Positions 22,765-31,100 of a stretch of 40,813 nt of DNA are shown piece after piece. Source of the DNA: JALYGK01 sp036259835 (GTDB lineage Bacteria > Actinomycetota > UBA4738); NCBI GenBank assembly GCA_036259835.1, contig DATABA010000139.1, positions 1 to 40,813 on the forward strand, read 5' to 3'. Each line of letters begins with the position of its first letter. Positions within the stretch are counted from its first letter, which is position 1. The notes below the pieces were generated by a model. That model was not told the DNA's origin and did no database searches. It saw only the letters and a program-made list of their open reading frames with translations. A program made the translations under genes and the position numbers.

Positions 22765-23061
22765 ATGAATCGTCAGGCCAAGCGGATGATGCAAAGGCAG
22801 AAGGCCACCGGCCAGGACCGGATGGAAACCATGCGTCAGCGTCGGGCCGTCACCACCGAAAGGAGCAAGAGGACGCCTCCGAGGCGGTTCTTCAAGGAAG
22901 TCGCCGTCGAGTTGAAGAAAGTCAACTGGCCGACGCGGCGTGAGGTGTTCGCGTACACCGTGGTGGTCATGGTCGCCGTGGTGGTTCTGACGGCGCTGGT
23001 GTTTGGCCTGGACCTGGTCTTTTCGAGGGGAATCCTCAATTTCTTCAGCCCCGGGCAGTAG
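22765..23061 (+). CDS. secE: Preprotein translocase subunit SecE
   Basis: Essential clamp subunit of the SecYEG protein-export channel, 98 residues. It is the short single-helix form: a basic N-terminal region, the conserved amphipathic segment FFKEVAVELKKVNWPTRREV (about residues 43-62), and one membrane helix (about 65-88). The ATG at 22765 follows AAGGAGA by 4 nt. It lies directly behind tRNA-Trp and in front of nusG, as in most bacteria. Confidence 0.95.
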   Translation: MNRQAKRMMQRQKATGQDRMETMRQRRAVTTERSKRTPPRRFFKEVAVELKKVNWPTRREVFAYTVVVMVAVVVLTALVFGLDLVFSRGILNFFSPGQ

Positions 23062-23089
23062 CTCGCCCGACGAGACCCACGAGACCGTG

Positions 23090-24217
23090 ATGGAAGAACG
23101 CGACCCCACAGCGAACCAAACAGATCCCGAGACCGACGAAACCGCGGACATCGTCGACCGCGCAGAGTCCGGCGACGACGCGGCCGCGCTGGCGTTGGAG
23201 GAAGCGGGCGGCCCCTCCGGCGCCGCCGATGACGTTCCGGAAACCGCGACGGTGGCGGTAGAACAAGAGGCCCACCAGGCACCCGATACCGACGTGACCG
23301 ACGTCCCCTCGGAAGAGGGAACGCTCATAGAGGCGGATGCGGAGAAGGTCCTTCCCGAAGACACCGTCGAGGGAGAGGACGAGGGTCCCCTGTTCGGCAG
23401 CGGCGATGAGGGGTACGTGGCGCAGGATGAATCCACGGATGCACCACGTGTCACCGAAGACGTCGAACAGGCGGTGATCGAGGCCGCCGAGGAGGCGGTC
23501 CGCGAACCGGCCGCGGGGGACGCGGCGGGAGACGGCCAGGCGGAGGCGGTTCGGAAAGCCGCCGCCGAAGCGCCGGCGGCCGAAGAGGTCGAGGCCGCGC
23601 CCGAACCGGCCGCTGCTGCCGTCGCCACACGAGAAGTGCCCGCGCCTGACCAGCCTCCGGAGCCGTGGTCACCCTTCGACGGGCCCGGGGACTGGTACGT
23701 CGTCCACACCTACGCCGGCTACGAGAACAAGGTGAAGGCGAACCTTCAGTCGCGAATCAACTCGATGCAGATGCAGGACAAGATCTTCGATGTCGTGATC
23801 CCCATGGAAGACGTCATGGAGATCAAGAGCGGGAAGAAGCAGGTGGTCCAGCGAAAGGTCTTCCCCGGTTACCTGCTGGTCAAGATGGTTTACGACAACG
23901 ACTCCTGGTACGTCGTCCGCAACACGCCGGGAGTGACCGGATTCGTCTCCAGCGGAACCGGAACCAAGCCGACGCCGCTGTCGCGCCGGGAGGTGGAGAA
24001 GATCCTTGCGGTCAAGGAGGAGACCCAAGTCAAGCCGCAGTACCGCTTGGAATGGGAAGTCGACGACGTGGTGCGGATCATCGCCGGCCCGTTCGCCGAC
24101 TTCACCGGAACGATTTCCGAGATCAACGTGGAGCAATCGAAGTTGAAGGTTCTGGTAAACATCTTCGACCGCGAAACTCCGGTGGAGCTCGCGTTCGACC
24201 AAGTGGCAAAGGCGTAA
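23090..24217 (+). CDS. nusG: Transcription termination/antitermination factor NusG with a long acidic N-terminal extension
   Basis: Transcription elongation factor that binds RNA polymerase and, through its KOW domain, Rho or the ribosome. The canonical NusG part begins near residue 200 (GDWYVVHTYAGYENKVK), with VFPGYLLVKM and VRNTPGVTGFV in the NGN domain and a C-terminal KOW domain (VVRIIAGPFADFTGTI). It is preceded by about 195 residues very rich in Glu, Asp and Ala. Such extensions occur in Actinobacteria such as Streptomyces, though this one is long. ATG 23090 is the likely start, with GTG one codon earlier; the ribosome-binding site is weak, so the exact N-terminus is uncertain. Confidence 0.94.
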   Translation: MEERDPTANQTDPETDETADIVDRAESGDDAAALALEEAGGPSGAADDVPETATVAVEQEAHQAPDTDVTDVPSEEGTLIEADAEKVLPEDTVEGEDEGPLFGSGDEGYVAQDESTDAPRVTEDVEQAVIEAAEEAVREPAAGDAAGDGQAEAVRKAAAEAPAAEEVEAAPEPAAAAVATREVPAPDQPPEPWSPFDGPGDWYVVHTYAGYENKVKANLQSRINSMQMQDKIFDVVIPMEDVMEIKSGKKQVVQRKVFPGYLLVKMVYDNDSWYVVRNTPGVTGFVSSGTGTKPTPLSRREVEKILAVKEETQVKPQYRLEWEVDDVVRIIAGPFADFTGTISEINVEQSKLKVLVNIFDRETPVELAFDQVAKA

Positions 24218-24223
24218 GAGGAC

Positions 24224-24670
24224 ATGGCAAACGGAGCTCCTCGAAGACGGAAGAAGGTCCTTTCGCTGGTCAAGCTGCAGATCCGGGCGGGGCAGGCGAC
24301 GCCTGCGCCGCCAGTGGGGACCGCGCTCGGTCAGCACGGAGTCAACATCATGGAGTTCTGCCGGCAGTACAACGAGCAGACCCAGGCCCAGATGGGACAG
24401 GTCATTCCGGTGGAGATCACCATTTACGAGGACCGGACGTTCTCGTTCATCACGAAGCAGCCGCCGGCCGCCGAGCTGCTGAAGCAAGCCGCGGGCGTCG
24501 AGAAAGGATCCGGTCAGCCAAACCGCAACAAGGTTGCGCGCGTCACCAAAGAACAGGTTCGGCGAGTGGCCGAGCAAAAGATGGCCGATCTCAATGCCTC
24601 CGACATCGACGCCGCAGCGAAGATCATCGAGGGCACGGCGCGGAGCATGGGCATCGAGGTGGGAGCGTGA
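24224..24670 (+). CDS. rplK: 50S ribosomal protein L11
   Basis: Large-subunit protein at the GTPase-associated centre, 148 residues. Typical sequence includes KLQIRAGQATPAPPVGTALGQ near the N-terminus, where the proline-rich hinge lies, and MEFCRQYNEQTQ. The C-terminal RNA-binding domain ends in DIDAAAKIIEGTARSMGIEV. ATG 24224 starts 6 nt after nusG. The stop overlaps the rplA start (GTGA). Confidence 0.97.
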   Translation: MANGAPRRRKKVLSLVKLQIRAGQATPAPPVGTALGQHGVNIMEFCRQYNEQTQAQMGQVIPVEITIYEDRTFSFITKQPPAAELLKQAAGVEKGSGQPNRNKVARVTKEQVRRVAEQKMADLNASDIDAAAKIIEGTARSMGIEVGA

Positions 24671-25386
24671 AACGCGGGAAGCGCTACGTCGAGGCGACCA
24701 AGCACATCGACCGGAGCCGTGAGGTCTCGCCGAGCGAGGCCATTCGGCTCGTGAAGGAACTTCCGGGCGCGAAGTTCGACGAGACGGTCGAAGTGGCGTT
24801 CCGGCTGGGCGTCGACCCCCGGCGAGCGGACCAGATGGTGCGCGGGACGGTTTCGCTGCCGCACGGCACCGGCAAGTCCGTCCGGGTGGCCGCCTTCGCC
24901 ACCGGAGACAAGGCCCGCGAAGCGAGCGAAGCCGGCGCCGACCTGGTCGGCGGGGAGGAACTGGTCAACGAGGTCATCAAGGGAAATATCGACTTCGACG
25001 CGGCGGTGGCAACACCGGACGTGATGTCCGTCGTGGGGCGGGCAGGCCGAGTGCTCGGACCGCGAGGCCTGATGCCGAACCCGAAGGCCGGGACGGTTAC
25101 GTTCGACATTGGCAAGGCGGTCCGCGAGATCAAGGCCGGAAAGCTCGAGTACCGAGTCGATCGGCAGGGGAATCTGCATCTGGTCGTTGGAAAGCGGTCG
25201 TTCGATCTCCCCCAGCTCCTCGAGAACTACCAGGCAGTCGTGGACGAGATAATCCGGGCCAGGCCGGCTGCGGCGAAGGGGAAGTACCTGAAGACCGTCA
25301 CCGTGTCCACCACCATGGGTCCTGGGATTCCGATCGATCCGAACCGCGCCCGCGAGGTCGCCGAGGAGCCCGCCGCAGCCAGATAG
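24667..25386 (+). CDS. rplA: 50S ribosomal protein L1
   Basis: Large-subunit L1-stalk protein and usual autorepressor of the rplK-rplA message, 239 residues. Signatures are KFDETVEVAFRLGVDPRRADQ near residue 38 and GRVLGPRGLMPNPKAGTV near residue 128. GTG 24667 overlaps the rplK stop by 4 nt. The L1-binding site in the message was not located. Confidence 0.97.
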   Translation: MKRGKRYVEATKHIDRSREVSPSEAIRLVKELPGAKFDETVEVAFRLGVDPRRADQMVRGTVSLPHGTGKSVRVAAFATGDKAREASEAGADLVGGEELVNEVIKGNIDFDAAVATPDVMSVVGRAGRVLGPRGLMPNPKAGTVTFDIGKAVREIKAGKLEYRVDRQGNLHLVVGKRSFDLPQLLENYQAVVDEIIRARPAAAKGKYLKTVTVSTTMGPGIPIDPNRAREVAEEPAAAR

Positions 25387-25401
25387 CTCCGCGATCTAGT
25401 A

Positions 25402-25477
25402 CGCTGCTGTACGCCGCAGACAGCAGGGGCGGAAGCGTAATCCCGGGATCGGGTACCTGCCGAGGCAGAGACCTCTC
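25402..25477 (+). ncRNA. Ribosomal protein L10 leader RNA
   Basis: The 159-nt gap before rplJ contains GCCGCAGACAGCAGGGGCGG (25413-25432) followed by CGTAAT and CCTGCCGAGGCAGAGACC (25456-25473 region). This matches the kink-turn-type L10/L12 binding leader found in front of rplJL in many bacteria: a GCAGACAGCAGG strand pairing with CCTGCCGAGG. It would let the L10-L12 complex repress its own synthesis. Recognised by motif, not by a covariance search; the borders are approximate. Confidence 0.8.
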
Positions 25478-25508
25478 GCCTCCGCTGTCGCGGGGGCGTC
25501 TTGTTTGT
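25478..25508 (+). terminator. Attenuator hairpin in the rplJL leader
   Basis: GCCTCCGC (25478-25485) and GCGGGGGC (25490-25497) form an 8-bp hairpin with one T-G pair and a TGTC loop, followed by the T-rich GTCTTGTTT. Placed directly after the L10 leader, it is a plausible attenuator whose formation may depend on L10 binding. The U-tract is interrupted, so termination may be partial. Confidence 0.55.
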
Positions 25509-25545
25509 GAGAGGACCGGGAATTCGCCGGGACTGGAGCGGATCG

Positions 25546-26061
25546 GTGCCGAAGCCACAGAAAGTCGAAAAGGTGAGTACGTTGACCCGGCTGTTCAAGG
25601 ACGCCCAGGGCGCGATGTTCGCTGACTTCCGCGGGCTGACGGTGAAGGACGCGACGGAGCTCCGACGAACGCTTGACGCGGCCGAGGCCAGCCTGGTGGT
25701 TGCGAAGAACACGCTGACCCGATTGGCGGTGCGGGAGGCAGGGGTCGCGGAAGCCGAATCCCTGCTGGAGGGCCCAACGGCGATCGCATTCATCAGCGGG
25801 GATCCCGTGGCTGGCGCCAAGGCGATCGTGGAGGCGGGGCGTCGCTTCCCGGCCCTGGTGCTGAAAGGGGCCGTCCTGGAGGGGCGCGTTTTCGGCGCGG
25901 ACGACGCGCGGGCACTGGCCACCCTGGACGCGAAAGAGGTCTCGGTGGCGAAGGTCGCGGGGATGCTTCAGGCCCCGCTTGCTCGAATCAGCTACCTGCT
26001 TCGAGCGCCACTTCAGCGCGTCGCCTACGCCCTGGCTGAACGGGGACGACAGACGGAGTAA
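25546..26061 (+). CDS. rplJ: 50S ribosomal protein L10
   Basis: Base of the L7/L12 stalk, 171 residues. Conserved segments are the N-terminal VEKVSTLTRLFKDAQGAMFADFRGLTV and the block VVAKNTLTRLAV near residue 57. A C-terminal helix (RVAYALAERGRQTE) binds L7/L12 dimers. The GTG at 25546 has GGAG 7 nt upstream; the longer frame would run into the leader hairpin. rplL follows 26 nt downstream. Confidence 0.95.
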   Translation: MPKPQKVEKVSTLTRLFKDAQGAMFADFRGLTVKDATELRRTLDAAEASLVVAKNTLTRLAVREAGVAEAESLLEGPTAIAFISGDPVAGAKAIVEAGRRFPALVLKGAVLEGRVFGADDARALATLDAKEVSVAKVAGMLQAPLARISYLLRAPLQRVAYALAERGRQTE

Positions 26062-26087
26062 CGACGAAAGGGACAGGAGGAACGCAG

Positions 26088-26483
26088 ATGGCAAAGCTTT
26101 CGGTAGACGACATCCTCGACGCGATCAAGGAGCTCTCGATCATCGAGGCTGCAGATCTGTCGAAGCGGATCGAGGAGGAATTCGGTATCCAGGCCGCCGC
26201 TCCGGTGGCGGTGGCAGGCGCCCCAGGTGGGGGGGCTGGCGGTGCCGCTACGGAGGAAGAGGCCGAGGAGAAGACCGAGTTCGACGTGATCCTCGCTTCG
26301 GCGGGAGACAAGAAGATCCAGGTCATCAAGGAGGTCCGAGGCCTCACGAACCTTGGTCTGAAGGAGGCCAAGGACTTGGTCGACAACGCGCCAAAGCCGG
26401 TTCTGGAGCGGGTTCCCAAGGAGCAGGCCGACGCGGCCAAGGAGAAGATCGAAGCGGCAGGTGGGACCGTCGAGGTGAAATAG
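26088..26483 (+). CDS. rplL: 50S ribosomal protein L7/L12
   Basis: Stalk protein that recruits translation factors, 131 residues. An N-terminal dimerisation domain (about 1-35) is followed by an Ala/Gly-rich hinge (about 38-60, VAVAGAPGGGAGG) and the C-terminal factor-binding domain with EKTEFDVILASAGDKKIQVIK and GLGLKEAKDLVD-type sequence. Strong AGGAGG before ATG 26088. Its stop is only 10 nt from the stop of the convergent ugd gene, with no terminator between them. Confidence 0.97.
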   Translation: MAKLSVDDILDAIKELSIIEAADLSKRIEEEFGIQAAAPVAVAGAPGGGAGGAATEEEAEEKTEFDVILASAGDKKIQVIKEVRGLTNLGLKEAKDLVDNAPKPVLERVPKEQADAAKEKIEAAGGTVEVK

Positions 26484-26493
26484 GCTCGGTTCT

Positions 26494-27837
26494 TCAGGCC
26501 CCCGGCACGGGCATGGAATCGGCCGGATCCGGGACGACCGCAGGCCGGCCGGTGGGGTAGTACGTGAAGCCGGCCCGCCGCATGTCCGTCGGATCGAAGA
26601 GGTTTCGGCCGTCGACTACCAGCGGATAGGCCATGACGTCCCGAAGGCGGTCCAGGTCGATCGTCCTGAACTCGTCCCACTCGGTGCACAAGATGAGGCA
26701 GTGCGCCGACGTTGCGGCGGCATACGGATCGGAAGCGAGCTCGAGGCCCGGGAGTTCGGCCTTGGCGTTTTCGCCTGCCCATGGGTCGTAGCCGACCACG
26801 ACCGCGCCGTTGGATAGCAGTACTCGGGCCAGGGCGATAGCGGGCGAGAACCGCACGTCGTCCGTCTCGGGCTTGAAGGCCAGCCCGAGCAGCGCGATTC
26901 GCTTGTCGTCGAGGTTCCACAGGGCCTCCCGGACCTTGTGGACGGTCGCCTCCACCGCCTGCTCGTTGATGTGGGCGATCTCGCGGAGGAGCGGGAGCTC
27001 GACGCCGAGCTTGGCGGCCAGCCGGTCGAACGCCACCAGGTCTTTGGGGAAGCAGGACCCGCCGTATCCCAGGCCGGCGTTCAGAAACGCCCGTCCGATC
27101 CGCGGATCGGCGCCCATCACATCCGCGATGGCGACCACGTCGGCGTTGCTTTGCTCGGCCACCTGGGCAATGGCGTTGATGTAGGAGATCTTCAGAGCCA
27201 GGAACGCGTTGCAGGCATGCTTCGCCAGCTCAGCCGTGGCGATGTCGGTCTCGATCAGGAGCGACCCCTTGTCGGTCCAGGGACGGTAGACGCCCCGCAT
27301 GGTCTCGAACGCCTCAGGGGAATCCGCTCCGATCAGGATTCGATCCGGCTCGAGGGCATCCTGGACCGCCTTGCCCTCCCGGAGGAATTCCGGGTTCGAA
27401 ACCACCTGAAACCGGAGATCCCGGCGTTCGCGGCTGAGGGTCCGCTGAAGCCATCCCGCCGTCCCCACCGGCACCGTGGATTTCTCGACGACCACGATGT
27501 CCCTGGTGGCGTGACGGGCCACATCCCGCCCCGAGCTTTCGACTGCCAGGAGGTTCGCCTCGCCGTCGGCCTTCGGTGGGGTGCCGACGCAGATAAAGGC
27601 AACCTCGGCATCCGCCATGACCGAGTCCAGGTCCGTGGAAAACGAGAGCCGGCCCTCGGAAAGCTCGCGTTCGACCAGCTCCTCGAGCCCCGGTTCGCGA
27701 AACGGCGTCCGCCCCTGTTCGAGGAGATTGATCTTGGCCGTGTCGGCGTCGGTCCCGCGAACCTCATGCCCGTAATTGGCCAGGGTGGCGCATGTGACCA
27801 ACCCGACGTGCCCGGTCCCGATGACGGCGATTCTCAT
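26494..27837 (-). CDS. ugd: UDP-glucose 6-dehydrogenase
   Basis: Cytoplasmic enzyme that oxidises UDP-glucose to UDP-glucuronate with two NAD+, feeding surface polysaccharide synthesis; 447 residues, normal size. The N-terminal NAD-binding motif is GTGHVG (residues 7-12), with VGTPPKADGEANL near 84, STVPVGT near 120, NPEFLREGKA near 148 and the catalytic Cys262 in GYGGSCFPKD. It lies on the reverse strand between rplL and rpoB, which are adjacent in most bacteria, and is divergent from rpoB across a 273-bp promoter region. Base composition looks like its neighbours. Confidence 0.95.
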   Translation of the reverse strand: MRIAVIGTGHVGLVTCATLANYGHEVRGTDADTAKINLLEQGRTPFREPGLEELVERELSEGRLSFSTDLDSVMADAEVAFICVGTPPKADGEANLLAVESSGRDVARHATRDIVVVEKSTVPVGTAGWLQRTLSRERRDLRFQVVSNPEFLREGKAVQDALEPDRILIGADSPEAFETMRGVYRPWTDKGSLLIETDIATAELAKHACNAFLALKISYINAIAQVAEQSNADVVAIADVMGADPRIGRAFLNAGLGYGGSCFPKDLVAFDRLAAKLGVELPLLREIAHINEQAVEATVHKVREALWNLDDKRIALLGLAFKPETDDVRFSPAIALARVLLSNGAVVVGYDPWAGENAKAELPGLELASDPYAAATSAHCLILCTEWDEFRTIDLDRLRDVMAYPLVVDGRNLFDPTDMRRAGFTYYPTGRPAVVPDPADSMPVPGA

Positions 27838-27914
27838 GCAGCTCCAATCGGCGCGTCGAAAATGGCGCTTGATAGTCCGAGAATCATAGTAAGGAGTGGT
27901 CTGACAATTCCGTC

Positions 27915-27942
27915 TTGCGGGCCGGGCCCGATGCGGTACAAT
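27915..27942 (+). promoter_or_regulatory. Upstream rpoBC promoter (P1)
   Basis: TTGCGG (27915-27920) and TACAAT (27937-27942), with a 16-bp spacer. It would give a leader of about 160 nt. The position in the ugd-rpoB gap supports independent transcription of rpoBC. Confidence 0.55.
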
Positions 27943-28013
27943 TCGCGGGAATAGAGGCCCGTGCCGGCCTGTTATAGGTCAGTGTGCGCGCCCCGATTTT
28001 GCATGCCCTCAGT

Positions 28014-28042
28014 TTGATTTCGGCTGTCCGAACTCGTAATAT
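28014..28042 (+). promoter_or_regulatory. Proximal rpoBC promoter (P2)
   Basis: TTGATT (28014-28019) and TAATAT (28037-28042), separated by 17 bp, form the best sigma-A-like match in the 273-bp gap. Transcription would start near 28049, about 60 nt before rpoB. Confidence 0.65.
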
Positions 28043-28110
28043 CGTCGATTGACGTGCCGTCTCCCGCGAGCCGCACAACGACGTGATCTCACCTATAGGG
28101 GGGATTCTTT

Positions 28111-31100
28111 TTGCCTGAAACCATCGTTCCTGGTCGCGAACGCGTTTCTTTCTCCAAAATCTCTGAGGTCCTTCCGCTACCCGACCTGGTCGGGATCCAG
28201 CGCGAATCGTTCGACTGGCTGCTTCGCGACGGACTAGCCGACGTCCTGGCCGAAGTCTCGCCCATCGAGGACTTCACCGAGACCTACCAGCTGATGTTCG
28301 GAAAGCACCAGTTCAAGGAGATCAAGCACTCCGTTGAGGAGTGCAAGGACAAGGACATGACTTACGCAGCGCCGCTGTTCGTGGAGGCCGCGTTCATCAA
28401 CAAGGACACCGGAGAGATCAAGGAGCAGGAGGTCTTCATGGGGGACTTCCCCATGATGACCGACAAGGGGACCTTCGTGATTAACGGGACCGAGCGGGTC
28501 GTGGTCTCCCAGCTGGTCAGGAGCCCGGGGGTCTACTTCAACCGCGAGCTCGACAAGACGTCCGACAAGGACATCTACCTGGCCAAGGTCATCCCGTCCA
28601 GGGGTGCCTGGCTCGAATTCGAGGTGGACAAGCGCGACACGGTCGGTGTCCGGATCGACCGGAAGCGCCGTCAGAACGTGACCGTGCTTCTCAAGGCGCT
28701 CGGATGGACCGAGGAAGAGATCGTCGAGCTGTTCGAGAACGCGCCTTCTATCCAGGCAACCCTAGAGAAGGACCACCTGAAGTCTCAGGAAGAGGCCCTC
28801 GAGGACATCTACCGGAAGCTTCGCCCGGGCGAGCCCCCGACGGCCGAGTCGGCGCAGACGCTGCTGGAAAACCTCTTTTTCAACCCCAAGCGGTACGACA
28901 TGGCCCGGGTTGGCCGGTACAAGATCCTGAAGAAGCTCGGGCACGTCAGCGACCTCGCCCGCAAGCAGCTCAAGGCCAAGTTCGACGCGATGAAGGCGCT
29001 GGACAACCCGGACCGCCGGGACTGGGAGCAGCCGAGATGGCGCGTCTTCGCCGAGCCGTACGGCGGCGAGAAGGACAAGCTTGCGCCGTCTTCCAAGGGG
29101 ATCCTGACCTTCGAAGACATCATCAAGACCGTTCAGTACCTGGTGAAACTCCACGCGGGAGAGGACGGCTACGAAGTCGACGACATCGACCACTTCGGCA
29201 ACCGCCGGGTGCGGTCGGTCGGCGAGCTCATCCAAAACCAGCTTCGCCTGGGGCTCACCCGGATGGAGCGGGTGGTCCGCGAGCGGATGACCACGCAGGA
29301 CGTCGAGGCAATCACGCCCCAGACGCTCATCAACATCCGGCCGGTGGTGGCCGCCATCAAGGAGTTTTTCGGGACGTCCCAGCTGTCCCAGTTCATGGAC
29401 CAGACCAACCCACTTGCGGGTCTGACGCACAAGCGCCGGCTGTCGGCGTTGGGTCCGGGTGGCCTCTCTCGGGAGCGGGCGGGTTTCGAGGTTCGAGACG
29501 TCCACCCCTCGCACTACGGGCGGATGTGCCCCATCGAGACTCCGGAGGGTCCGAACATCGGCCTGATCGGAACCCTGTCGACGTACGGGCGAATCAACGA
29601 GTTCGGGTTCGTCGAGACGCCGTACCGCAAGGTCGACCGGGGGCGGGTCACCGAGGAGATCGACTACCTCACCGCCGACGAGGAGGACCGCCACGTCATC
29701 GCCCAGGCCAACACGCCGGTGGACTCGCGTGGGCGCTTCACGGAGGACCACATCCTGGTTCGGCGCAAGGGCGGCGAGGTGGACTACGTCTCCCCGGACG
29801 AGGTCGACTACATGGACGTCTCGCCGAAGCAAATCGTCTCGGTTGCCGCGGCGCTCATCCCGTTCCTCGAGCACGACGACGCCAACCGAGCCCTCATGGG
29901 CGCGAACATGCAGCGCCAGGCGGTGCCGCTGCTTCGAGCGGAAGCCCCCCTGATCGGAACGGGCATCGAGTTCCGTGCAGCGGTCGACGCGGGCGACGTG
30001 ATCATCTCTGACGTCTCCGGAACCGTGGAGAACGTGTCGGCGGACGACATCACGATTCGCAGCCGGACCGGCGAGGTCAAGGTGTACAAGCTAGCGAAGT
30101 TCCGCCGGTCGAACCAGGGAACGTGCATCAACCAGAAGCCGATCGTCTTCACGGGCGACCACGTCAAGAAGGGCCAGGTCATCGCGGACGGTCCTTCGAC
30201 GGACCACGGCGAATTGGCCCTGGGCAAGAACCTTCTCGTGGCATTCATGCCGTGGGAGGGGCACAACTACGAGGACGCCATCGTCATCTCCGAGCGGCTG
30301 GTCAAGGACGACGAGCTGACCTCGATCCACATCGAGGAGCACGAGGTCGACGCGCGGGACACCAAGCTTGGGCCGGAGGAAATCACCAGGGACATTCCCA
30401 ACGTCTCCGAAGAGATCCTGAAGGACCTCGACGAGCGAGGGATCGTGCGGATCGGCGCCGAGGTGAACCCCGGCGACTACCTGGTCGGCAAGGTCACGCC
30501 GAAGGGCGAGACCGAGCTGACGCCGGAGGAGCGCCTCCTCCGGGCGATCTTCGGGGAGAAGGCTCGCGAGGTTCGGGACACCTCCCTGAAGATGCGTCAC
30601 GGCGAGTCCGGCAAGGTCATCGGCGTCCGCGTCTTCTCACGAGACCGGGGCGACGAGCTCGCTCCAGGGGTCAACGAGCTGGTCAGGGTGTACGTCGCCC
30701 AAAAGAGAAAGATCTCCGACGGCGACAAGCTCGCGGGCCGCCACGGCAACAAGGGTGTCATCGCCAAGGTCCTCTCAGAGGAGGACATGCCCTTCCTCCC
30801 GGACGGGACGCCGGTCGACATCGTGCTCAACCCCCTCGGCGTCCCCTCGCGAATGAACCTCGGGCAGGTCCTGGAGGCGCACCTCGGATGGGCCGCTGCA
30901 GTGGGCTTCCGCAACGGCGGATCTCGTGCGGGAGTCAACGGGTCGGGCAACGGTTCCGGGCAATTCAAGCCGCTTCACGCTGCTTTGGAGGAGCCGACCT
31001 TCGTCGCCTCGCCCGTCTTCGACGGGGCCAGAGAGGGGGAAATCACCGGCGCTCTGGAGAAGTCGAGCACCGAGCTTGACGGCATTCAGCTTGTCAATGA

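Noticed and set aside
28762..29874. Reverse-strand 370-codon frame opposite rpoB
   Set aside because: Antisense shadow of a highly conserved gene; no start signal or domain.
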